From Thermomucor indicae-seudaticae (lineage: Eukaryota > Mucoromycota > Mucoromycetes > Mucorales > Lichtheimiaceae), in NCBI GenBank assembly GCA_000787465.1, contig JSYX01000055.1:1-64000 (forward strand): 64,000 bases of DNA, in the 5' to 3' direction. Under the pieces are notes generated by a model that searched no databases, was not told the DNA's origin, and was given only the letters and a program-made list of their open reading frames with translations. Positions 19,368 to 31,000 of the stretch are shown piece after piece; position 1 is the stretch's first letter; every line of letters starts with the position of its first letter. The position numbers and the translations under genes were made by a program.

Positions 19368-22300
19368 TTACTGGCATAATGATGCTCCTAATCGTCGGAT
19401 CTCGCATTTTATGGCTTCAAAGTTGGGCACTGCGACCTTGGATATCTCATTGCTTCCTTTTGCTGGCTCCAACAGTCCTTTATCGTTCATATCCACTGGC
19501 ACTGTGTTGTATGGCAAAGTGACCTTCCATGGCTTCGGGGCAGACATGGCAGGATCCCATACGAAAGCAATCTTGTCACCGCCATATTTGTCATGGAATA
19601 CCATTAACCCCTCTCCGTATATTCTCTGAGCACATCAGATTCCATTAGCAACTTCACGACGATACTGATCATCTCGACTCTCCATACCTCGATTTCGTCA
19701 ATCAGTTCTTTAACGGGATCAAACTCTGCATAGATTTCGCTGCCGAGCTCGGACAATCCAGACTCAGAAAAGAACTTTGACTGTGGTCGTAAGTTCTGAT
19801 AATATCGTGTGCATTTGCCAGTCTGTAATTGAATAACTGCATGATAATCGTCCATCGGGGTAACGAAAATGCGCTGAAGAAGCTGTGTGAGTCCAAGTCG
19901 CACGCTAAGCGTTCGAAGATGAATCTGTTCTTACCTTAATGTCTTTTTCTTGCCCTGATACTATTGCTTCCTGCATGACGTTAATGGATGCTTTAGCCAA
20001 TACCTGCAAGCGAGCAAGTACGATCTTGTTGGGTTTTGACCCGGACCATCGTAAGCCATGTAAATCTGATGGCGTGGCTACTACCATAGCACCAACGCTC
20101 ATTTGCGGATTCCGTTTGCGTAACTGGCTGAAGTTTTCCAGGATAGCGTCGCGGTCAGCTGGTTTCAGTTCATTGCCGAGATCTACAATTAGAGGCGTCG
20201 TACGCCAACCCCAAGTAGCTAACAGGTTGAGCACGCGAGCGAATCCAGCGATCGCGCTAACGGCTGGTGACCAAGGACTCGGTTCAATGAAAACGTATGC
20301 ACACAAAAGTTCGATCAATTCTTCAGAAAAGTGCCTTGTCAAAAGATGTACGCCAAACCAGCGCTTAACGAGGCGCATGGTGGATGACAATGCTGGGTAC
20401 TTTGCGCAAAGGGCTTGAATATGGAATGTATGTCGTTGTCGATGATGGAATATGTGCTCAAATTTTTCTAATGCTTGTTGCGCTCGTTCCTTCTTCTTCA
20501 TGTCTGTCTCCTTCTTATCGTTTACAATACGCTTCAAGATTTCGCCCTCTTGTGGGACCTGTAACCGACACCGGAAGATGTAACCGTAGTAGTAAACGTC
20601 CAAATAGCCACGCACAGCAAGCTGATTAGCTTCGCGTACGTCGTCTACTACCACCGAATGGATACCGGCTGTCGACTTCAGCTCTTCAGATATCTTCAGA
20701 TAGAATGCGAGTTTTACTTTTTGCATTGCCTCTAGATTATCGGGCCATTTGGACGATCTCTCGAGTTGAATGATCACGTCGATTGCTTCGACGTAACGTG
20801 CGCACGTAGGGTATGCTATGATGTTGTCAAAGTCAACGGGATGAGGGAGGCAAACTGCCGCATATCGAAGACTAGACGATGCCGGATATACGTTATGGAC
20901 CATAAGCGGCAGGTTATCACCGATAGCGCGGAGCTGCTTAGCAAATTCGTTGTATGCATTCATCACAGGTTGAAAAGCGGTGATGTGGATTTGGCGGTTG
21001 AACAAATGATCGGGTACTGATTTCGCTACGTGCAGATAAGGATAAAGCTGTCCAGCCCAAAAATGGACGCTGTCTGGTGAAACGTCAAGATGCCGCTGAA
21101 TCAAGTGCATAACAATCTTCCGTACGATCAAGCTGCGTTCTTCATATCCTTGGCATTGCCATACTACACTTTCCACAATGCTGCCATCCTTGAATCGTCG
21201 AAGTTCTGCTTTCTCTCCCCAAAACTCTCTAAACTCTTGTGCCGCTGCCTTCTGCTGTGGGTCTGGTCCTTGGTCCACAAGTCGAGGTGCTTGATCGGAA
21301 TTCAGGATAAAGCCGACATGGATCTGCACTTGCTGCGGATAAGATGCTGGCAGATCAATAGCCCAAGAATTATCTCGAATGTATTGAATTGCAATAGACT
21401 TCACTCTGTTAGTGAGACCCCTCTTTAGAGTGTCAAACAGTCGTTTCGCAAAGAAGTCGGTATATACTGGATACTCGCTCCGAGCCGTAGCATCGTATTG
21501 GTCGATGACGGTCTCAGGGACGGGTACACTGCAAGAGAACGGTTAGGCGCAATTACTTCCTTGGACGAAAGGAAAACCTACGTGAGGTAGTTATCAAATT
21601 GCATTTTCGCATCATTAACGTTTTTCATAAACAGTGCATCGAACCGGTCGACAGAGTCGTTAAAGAACTCCATAGCCAACTTGGCTTCGTGTTGAACCTG
21701 TTCCGGACAAGTGTTAACGGTGAAACCCCAATCTGCTAATAGTGGTACATATACCTGATACAACGCAGACAACGATAAATCAGACGCAAGGTTGACCGTG
21801 CCAGACGGATCTAATATGGTAATGTCATAGTTTTTCTTGAACGCCTCCTCTGAGAACTAAAAAGGACCCCATAAATTTGGTATGCCCAGACCAAGTTTCT
21901 TCGCTGATTATACCTCTTCCTTTTCTGATTTGCCAATCATTACGGGCTCCTTGACGAAATCGTGATTGGCTGCAATAAAAATATGCTTTAGCGAGTTTTA
22001 TCATCGGATACCTTTAGACAGATTGCTATTTACCGAGAAAGTCGATGGTGCCACGTAAAAGTTGATACGAACTATGACCTGCAGATAGCTTTTTGTGTCG
22101 GCCGTCAAAACTACCCTGTAAAAGATAGCCCATAATCATGGCAAACAGGAAAGAACTGAAGCCGAAATTGCTTTGTCGAGTGCATTCCAGACCGCGCTGG
22201 TAAAGCCACACCTTTCCAAGAACAATAGCATCTTTGAAAGCAGCGCACGTTTTGCTGTGTTGATATAAGAATGCGAGGCTTGCTGTGAGCGTCGTATCTT

Positions 22301-23686
22301 TCAAAATTGCCGCATTATAGCGCGGGGTTGGTTTGTCTGTCTCCGTCGACTGGTTATCGTCTGAGCGAACGTTGCATTGACTAGGGCTGAGGAGATGAGA
22401 CTCGAATACATCGGATGATATGCACGGAATGATACGAATAACGCATTTTGACTTGGAGAAGTCGACTTCGGATTTATCTTTTGAAAACCACGTAAAGATA
22501 AATAACTGTGATCGTGCCAAGTTAAATGCACAAAACTTACCAGCAGGTGGCTTTACGAGCAAAATAGGCTTGCGATAATCGCCGTTAAATGAGCTAAACT
22601 CGAGTTTGAAACCCTTGTTAGCTTTCTTGATTGCTCGAGCAAGTACAGCCAGATAACAAGCACGCTTGCTGAAATATTTGTGGTTCAAATAATCCTCGCT
22701 TAAGAATACCTCCTTTTGCATAAATTAGCACGTTATCTTTGAAGAGGGGAACAACCTAAACTTACCGATGGCATTTCTACCGCGATGTCCACATTATAGG
22801 GCGTTTTGGCCTTGATTATCGTCTTCAGAGCGTAGCCACCGACTACGTTGATAGCACTGGGTTTTGCGAACTTGAATTTGTCGTTTACACACGAAGACAG
22901 CTGCTCTTCCGAAACAGGAACCTTGATCGAGTCCTTTTTCTCTAGTTCCTTCACAAACTTTCCAAGCTTTTTCTCCAGTCAGTGATTCATTTAGCACCAG
23001 ATGCATAATGATATAACACGTACCGGTTTTTCCTTTGTCTCTGAGGCACTCTCCAAAATCGACTTCAATTCTCGAAGCGCGTTAAGTGGTGTTTTTTGTT
23101 TCTCGTAGTTCACGCTGACTTCCTTGAGTAATTCGTCAATCTAAGACAGCCATGGTTATTAGTTATCGCAGCGCTAAAGACAAAGTGGAAGATCATGTTA
23201 CCTCGAGTTTGAACAGATTCGATTTATATAGTTCTGCCGTTTGCTTGAGGCCCTCAAGCTCCCCGGAGACTACCGCCTCCTTTTCTTCCTTCTTGTTGTG
23301 TTTCGAGCCTGAATTCACCTCATTGTTTCCTTCACCGTCAAATCGATCATCGTTTTCTTCACCATCGGATCGATCGTCGTTGTCCGAATCAGCAGCAGAG
23401 CCGTCTTCGTCAGACTGTTCTTCCCATTCCATTTCGTTCTCGTCGTCGTCATCGTCGTCGTACTTTCCACTTTGAGCCGCCGCCATCAAATCTTCGTCGT
23501 CATCCTCAATATAATCAGTTTCTTCAACCTCTTTGGCTTTTTTGACGCCAGGATCTGCATAAGAAGTCTTGGTCTGTACAAAGCAAAGGTTTGCAATTAT
23601 GTTCTCAGGTAAGCATAAGCCATAGGATCTACCTTTTTCACTGAGGAAGCGTATTCCGAACGATTAACTTTTCGTTTGGCTGCCAT
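19368..23686 (-). CDS. utp22: Utp22/NOL6 (Nrap), small-subunit processome protein
   Basis: A nucleolar component of the 90S pre-ribosome (UTP-C module with Rrp7). The start at 23684-23686 gives MAAKRKVNRSEYASSVKK, followed by a highly acidic N-terminus (long Asp/Glu runs, EMEWEEQSDEDGSAADSD), then LKQTAELYKSNLFKLE and NVVGGYALKTIIKAKTPYNV, the degenerate nucleotidyltransferase-like Nrap start. Later: YLNHKYFSKRACYLAVLARA, VWLYQRGLECTRQSNFGFSS, EFREFWGEKAELRRFKDGSI, VKRWFGVHLLTRHFSEELIE and HDKYGGDKIAFVWDP at the C-terminus. These match the successive Nrap domains. About a dozen exons; the last ends at 19368. Sequence order and length fit NOL6 throughout. Confidence 0.9.
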
Positions 23687-23900
23687 GATAGAGTTAAGGT
23701 GTGTTCCTTCCTATACTGCGTGTTTCATAAAAGGGGAAAACTTGATGGTGGGACGAGCAATTCTGCGTGGCTTGGCTTCATGCATCTCTGCCTTTTCCTT
23801 CACGGCCCTCCTCGGCAATTTTCGGTTGTCTTTAAGGGAAACAAAATAATCAACTACGATTTTTGAGTAATTGAGAATGAAGGACGTTTCTCGTGATTAT

Positions 23901-25555
23901 TTATTGTGGCATATAGGCAAGCAAGTTGGTGCTTCCTTTTTCCTCTCGCTCGTCATAGAAAGAGACTACTCCAACTGTTGCAGCGGAGCTAATGGCATCA
24001 TAGACCTGTTTTGCAGTACTGTACTCGTTCTTTGACATGAGTGCTGCCGCAATACCAGAAACGTATGGATTGGCCATACTGCAAAGAGAACGTTGGTTAT
24101 GAGAGATTTCGGATGTGTCAAGGGATCACCTACCTTGTACCGTGCATAATTGCATACTCTTCTGGACTGCGATGGGAGGCGCTTTTGATGTTGACACCGG
24201 GTGCGTAAAGCGCCACACATTCTCCAGTGTTTGAAAAGTTTGCCACATTATCGTTAATATCTGTGGCTCCCACAGCGAACACGTTCGGGTTAGAAGACGG
24301 AGTAAAGTAGCAGGCGTCAACGCCCATGTTGCCCGCTGACACGAACACAGGGATGTTGCGCTCATTGATTATCTTGTTTAAAGCGTCATCAAGCACACGC
24401 GATCTTGGTCCACTGAGTGACAGGTTGATTATCGACTTGCCGGGTCTGGCGGTTTCCAAGATTCTCTCAAAAGCTGGGATTTTTGGGTAAATGGGCCGCA
24501 CGTACACTTATATTTTTAATGTACCTTTCAGCAACGTATTTGTGGAGCCATCCCCGAATTGGTTCAATATCTTGACAGAACGTATATTGGCGGCCTTGGC
24601 CACGCCATAAACTTTGCCCGCGATTTTTGCCGCTACGTGAGTCCCTAGTTACGTGATGGTAATTGAGATAGAAGTTGAAGTGAGCGGTATAAATGGGACA
24701 CAATACCATGACCTCCCAAGTCCGTTATGTCCTCTTCAGGAACAAAGCTACTGTCGTGTGTAGCCCGTCCTTCGAACTCGGTGTGTTCTATATAGACGCC
24801 CGTATCAACCACATACACATCGATGCCCGATCTGTGGGGCCAAAGTTAGTGAACTTGAATCTGATAATCAGCTCCCCCCCCCCCAACGGTATACACGGAC
24901 CCAGCGGTGTCATCAAAAGTGTACATTTCCAGGTTTTCATTCAATCTTTGACTGATCCTGGAAAGACCCCAGTCTGGGCTGACTGCCGTTCGTATATCTC
25001 GCTTGTTGAACCGTAATTCGCTCTCTTCGTATGGCATGATGTGCGTTACCTTGTAAATTTGATTGGGTTCTACATATTCGATATCAAACTCTTCGTACAG
25101 CATCTGGATAAATCTTGGATCTTGGAAAACACCAGCCATGGCAATAAATCCGTCGTCGAGCGTGATGGAATCTAATGAAAGCTGTTGTGCTAAGCTAGCT
25201 GCTGAGAGTTTACCACCCTTGTCCTGTTCGTCATCGTTATCGTCGCCGTCGTCTCCTTCGTCCTCGTCATCGTCGTCATCATCATTCTTCGACGTTTTAT
25301 GGTAGCGAGGCATCGATTTTTGCAGGTAAGCCAAGTGCTTGGAAACGATGAAATTGTAAGCTGTTTATAAAACATATGAACAATGCCATTTGTACCGCTG
25401 GAGGTATATTTTTTCGTACCCGTCGTCCCATTGTTCACATGATTCTTGAATTTGATAATGTGAGTGGGAGGTTGCTTGACGCTTTCCCCAGCAGCCGTTG
25501 TAACAGCCAAGAGGACAGTTGCAGCGCAACCTGCAATTAAGCCAAAGAATTTCAT
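23901..25555 (-). CDS. Secreted subtilisin-family serine protease (proteinase K-like)
   Basis: An S8A peptidase with signal peptide (MKFFGLIAGCAATVLLAVTT), I9-type propeptide (HIIKFKNHV) and catalytic domain. The propeptide carries an unusual Asp/Glu run (NDDDDDDEDEGDDGDD). Catalytic residues: Asp in VYVVDTGV, His in GGHGTHVA, Ser in HGTSMANP; the oxyanion Asn region is FVSAGNMG. The intron before the Asp motif uses donor GG|gtccgtg (around 24907) and contains a ten-base C run on the plus strand (about 24874-24883). The intron before SMANP is at about 24076-24135. The start is the ATG at 25553-25555; the ORF extends upstream without an ATG. Likely extracellular or vacuolar protein breakdown. 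Confidence 0.9.
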
Positions 25556-25680
25556 CGATTGCCCGAGCAAATACGAGGGAAAGCCTGTACGCTATTTATC
25601 GATCTGGCATGCGCCAAGGAAAAATTTAGGACTAAAATAAGCTTTTGTTATTTTAATAAGACTTTTCGATCAAACAAATA

Positions 25681-25718
25681 GCAGAACGCCGAATAACAGC
25701 GAAAGTTATTCGGTCTGC
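25681..25718. repeat. Perfect-stem hairpin
   Basis: gcaga acg ccgaataac agcgaaa gttattcgg tctgc: a 9-base perfect stem extended by five outer pairs across a 3-base bulge. It lies upstream of the protease start (25555), in noncoding DNA. Its function is unknown. Confidence 0.55.
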
Positions 25719-28086
25719 ATAGTTTGGGGGGAAGAACGGCGTGAATTGAGATAACTCGCAAAGAATGTCGTTCACAAAGGGCATTTTTATTCGTTTGATA
25801 CAGATGATACGAGAGCATGCTGGTCAGCACTCTTTATTTCTTTATTCTTTCTTATATTGTTGATACTACAGTCATAAACTTTCGCCACCGCCATAGGAGG
25901 TTAACCTTGCTTGTCGAAGGCCTTCTTGCTAACAAGCATCCCAATTCATTTGGGCTTTCGTTCGGGTACAACATTGAAAGTCAGGTTATAAGTTGCTGTA
26001 GTGCCTCAGATACTTGCGTTTATCATTGCTGTTATGCCCAAGATCCAAGTACCTGTGGCGTGTTGTGCCCAAGGCACTTACTGCTGCAGAGGCTGTTGTG
26101 CTCGAGCAGCGCACACTTGTAGGCTGACTTTCAATGCTCTGCCCAGCGAAAAGCTGTTATGCCCGAAGGAAAACCCATTCATGTTGCCGACCGTATTTTT
26201 CATGTAATCTTCAACAAACATCATTACCTCATACTGGCACTGCCGCTCGGCGTATGTATAGTAAATGGAATGGACCAAACAACATGAGTATACTAAGGTC
26301 CGTCACATACTGTGTTTGTTCACTCTACTTTGGTCGTAAAGCTGTCGCAAGTTTGTCGCTATTTGCATCTGATTGCGCGGCCCGGACATATGATATTTTC
26401 CGGTTATTAACCCTTGTGACAAGCTGGCTTCTGCCTCTTCCTTTCGATTTGCGCTTATGGCAATGCTTTTGGCCCTTAAATCTCATCCATTTTGCGCTGA
26501 CTACTTATTCCTACTTTGCGTTGCGTATTCAATCACTTTGCGCTCATGAAGCAGCGTTTTAGAGGGCGACATTCTCATTGCGCAAAAGTCCTGATGTACC
26601 CGATATTTAAGAATCGAAAGACCGTTTGTGCCGAGTCGCTTGCACACTTGAACGTCGCCCTTGACGAAGTCAACTTTCCCGAAAGGCACATGTTTCATAT
26701 TCCGCGTCCCCAAATCCGTGATGCGTAGAATGTGAATTGCTTGTCACATCAGTGCGAACTAGGTGGCGCACGGAACTTGCTTTGATCCCCAGAGACAAAG
26801 AACAACATATTTGAAAACTGTTCTCGAAATTCAAGACTTGCTTACGCAGTTGAACGTAATTATGCTGCTGATGTGAACGCATGTTTCCCTATCAATAAAA
26901 GTGCTTTTCTCTTTTCAATGTCGGTCAACATGATTTGTCATCGGGCAGATTCTCTGGCGCTAGGTTGTAGAGCTTGCAGTACTAGAGTACAAATGTTCTG
27001 TGAAAAGTCTGCGCCGAAGCTGTGAGATGGTGTAAATGAATGTGCACACGTAATCTGTACTGGAGGAATGAAGATGGGAAAAAGTCAGTTAATCAAGCGG
27101 TCTTTTAATTCTTTACAATGGAGTGCATGAAAATCACCTTGCATGACTCTGCCTCAAAAGCGCAAAGCGACCAGAACAGGCAACGCCAAGTAGGGACGAG
27201 GGGTCAGCGCAAAGACATGAGAGCTAAGCGCCGAAAGATTCTCACAAACCCAAATCGGAAATAGACTACCTCTTAAGTTCACCTTCACGTCAGCAGGAAA
27301 AGAACGCATGCCTGCTAAGTCGGTCTCGCGCTTTTCTAGTGTGACCAAACAATTCTTGAAATGCAGGGATTCATGTGAGTTGCCCCATATTTGGTTTTGC
27401 CACGTAGTAGCGCATCGTGCAACCATGCCAAAGCAAAACACGGGAAGAATGCAAGGGGAGCACTTTGAGGATGACCTCCCTCGATGGCTCCAATTGACTT
27501 TACGGATGATGTTTGTTATGAGCTACATGGTTTATTCATTCTCTAATGCGAGCGAATTTAAACGGGCGGAGTAGGACCGACGAGAACTCACGGCATTTTT
27601 CTCGGTTGTACCTGTACGATGATCAAGGCGCATACTTTGTGGCACATTTCGCAAAAGGGAAAAGAGAAAGACAGAAGAGGGCACCCTGAGGCCCACAATG
27701 AAGAGGCGACAGGAATAATAGATAGGTGGTATTGGGGAAATGACAAGAGAAATCCTGTCATCTGGCCCGCCTGACAGATTCTTCAGAGTCTTATCCCGCT
27801 CGGGAAACTCGAAGCTTTTGAACCTTGTAAAATATAGAGCGTTCGTTTTCTCTTATTCGGTTTTGTTTTGCATTGTCCATTTATGGTTTTCTATGGCTGG
27901 AGGGAAATTTTTAGCGCCATCTGTTCCTCCAAGGAGCTTTGTTGGGATAAGGCTGATGTCTTTTCCTTTCTCCTTTTCTTCAAACGACAACAGGGCTACG
28001 TTATCTTAATAATATTTCTACCTGGAGGACAGATAATATACTTACAGCACCCAAACCATTGAAGCGCAAAGTGGATCCATTCCATC
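25719..28086. other. Long intergenic region, no gene supported
   Basis: About 2.4 kb between the divergent protease and Sel1-repeat genes. Short overlapping frames occur on both strands without introns or family signal. Words such as gctgttatgccc recur (about 26029 and 26152). It probably holds two separate promoters. Confidence 0.45.
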
Positions 28087-31000
28087 ATGGGGAACCAACA
28101 CAGCCGACTCGCAACCTGTGAATACCGAGTAGATGGATCCAGTCAAAATCAAAGTAATGGTTCATCATTCCGCAGTACAAGGAGTAGCAGACGGTCTTCG
28201 CGGCGGGTCTCGCGGCAAGATATGGAACAAGAAAATGACATGAACGATCCGGAATATCAATCGTGTTCACCCGGGCAAATCCAAGTAACAGGTGACAATG
28301 ATCATCCAGCTGACGCAGCCAACGACACAATATCTGAGAAGCAAGAACCATCATCGACTCTATTAACAACTCAATCACGAGACAGCAGCACCGACTCACG
28401 ATCACTGATGCGCCGGAAACCTCGTACTCGTTCTGCATCACCTTCATGGCATTGGCGTTATAATAACCGAGCTCAATCTGTATTATCCTTTGCACCAAGC
28501 GACCTGTCATCCAATGTCAGCGGGGGCCATCTGAGCAGTGTATGGTCAGGTGGTATGTTCTCACAGATTGATGGCGGCAGTAGCTCCTCCATCACCACCG
28601 CCACCGAGTTCTCTTCCACTATATCTCGCCGCTCGCTATGCTGTCAAGACTGGCCTGTAAATGACAAGATAGCCATCACATCGTCATCACCATCGACTTA
28701 CCATCCTGAACCTTTCACTTCAACCAAAATTGTTGCGCTTTTGGAAGCTGAGCCAAGCAAGTCGCATGCCATCTTTCGAGAGGCGTTCTCGTCTGTCCAG
28801 TCAAGAGATCACCAGATCGAGCTTTTCAAGGCAGCAACTTACTGGAGCCAAAAGACCAGCGATCCATGTGCACTAGTCTGGGTCGCGCGATGCTTAGTGG
28901 ATGGATGGGGAACCGACCAAGACGCCGAAACCGGTTTCTCTCAGTTGAAGAATATGGCTGCACTAGGCTGCTGGGAAGCCTACTATCCATTGGCCGAGTG
29001 CTACCTTGAAGGCATACAGCAAGAAACCGAACAAAAAGCGGCGGCGACCGTGGTAGCCTCTGACAAAAGCCAAGCGATCCATTGGTTGAACATTGCCGCT
29101 AATTTGGACCCTCGCCTAGTGGAGCAACAAGAGGAAGCTCGAATTGTGGTCGGATTGGCTCATTATCGACTCGGTGAACTGTACTTTAAAGGTCAAGGCG
29201 TCCCAGAGGACACGGCAAAAGCACTTGAATGTTTTAAAACCAGTGCACAATATGGCAACAAGTGAGTAGGAAATCATTATGTTTCCAACAATCAATGGCA
29301 TTAATTCAGACTGTATTAGGTACGGCCAATACATATTAGGCGTCTACTATGAAAAAGGCATCGACGTTGACAAAGATCTCGAATTGGCCAAGAAGTTTTA
29401 TCTAGCTAGCGCTGAGCAAGATTTTCCGGATGCCCAGGCGGCACTCGGTATTCTGCTAGTGGATGAAAATCCAGATGACGAACAGGCACGTCAATGGTTA
29501 GGACGTGCAAGCAAGGCGGTAAGACGCATGCCACAAGACAAGCTAAGTATTCAAATTTGCCTGACTCAAAGTTAATGTTAGGACAATGCCAGAGCACTGA
29601 TAAAGCTTGGCATCATGCATGAACACGGCCAAGGAGTGGAAATAGACTATTCGACTGCGGTCTCTTATTACACCGCTGCTGCATTGAGGGCAAACGATCC
29701 AACTGCGCAGTACATTGTGGGTCTCAACTACCGAATAGGCGGTCTAGGACTTCAGAGAGACGATAAGGAAGCAGCACAATACCTCTTACAGTCAGCCAGA
29801 GCAGGCTTTGCCCCCGCTCAACGAGTCGTTGGTCTCATGTTTGCTCAAGGACTGATTGGCCGAAGAGACGAGAAGACAGCTTTCCTTTGGTTCCGTCGAG
29901 CAGCATCTCAAGGCGATGTAAGAGCCATCTGTTTAGTAGGATCCTGCTACGAACGTGGCGCAGGTGGTCTTGCAGTCAACTTGGAAGCAGCGCTCGATCA
30001 TTACCGGCGCGCAGCGCGCATTACCGGACCTTTTCAAGGACCAGCTCAGTGGGCGATGGCACAGCTACTCTTCCGCATGAACCGACATACGGATGCATTC
30101 AACTGGTTCAAGCGTGCTTCAGAGACAGTTTCTCCCGATGACGATTCACCTGCCGCGACTGCAGCACGCAAAGCACGGCTGATGGTTGCTCGATACCATT
30201 TGCACGGCTGGGCAGGCGTCCCGAGAGATCCATCCACCGCCTTTACCATGTTGACTTCTCTTGCACAATCAGGAACACGCCATCAAGAAGCGGGAGCTCA
30301 CTACTGGTTAGCGGCTTGCTATGAAGAAGGTATCCCAGGTGTTTGTCCGATCAATCTACAGAAAGCCTTCTGCCACTACATGATCGCTGCCAGATCGGGT
30401 GATATGGATGCAGAATTTCAGGTTTGTGGTCACTGGACTGTTATGGTCATGACGGACCCTGAGCTGACACATTCGTTGTGTATTCACCAAAGGTTGCCTT
30501 AATGCTCTCTAATGGACAAGGAGTTGAGCGCGACCGCGAAGCTGCATTCCCTTGGTACGAAAAGGCAGCTCAGAAGGGCCATAAAGTAGCTCTGTACAGC
30601 CTGGGTTTATATTATGCCAAAGGACTAGGCGGTATCCGTGTTGATACAAACCGAGCTCGGGTCTACTTTGAGAAAGCGGCACGCAAAGGCGTCCCCTCTG
30701 CCATGACCTCGCTTGCAACGCTATACCGGATGGCTGCTTACGGTCGCCAGCATCACTTGGGCGCATCTTCTCTTCCAAAGTCATTACATGATCAACAGGA
30801 GCAGCGAGAGTTAATGGTTTACTGGTATCAGAAAGCAGCAGAAGCGGGCGATGCTGTCGCGCAACGCGAACTGGGAGTGCTCTATGACGCTGGAATAGGA
30901 GTGACTCAGAATCATGCAAAGGCATTTGACTTGCTTCGAAAAGCAGCCGATCAGAAAGACGCACGTGCGACACTATTACTCGGAAGCTATTATCAAAATG

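Noticed and set aside
25817..26562. Series of plus-strand frames up to 142 codons
   Set aside because: Cys-rich but patternless, with no signal peptide plus repeat logic and no splice structure; treated as noise.
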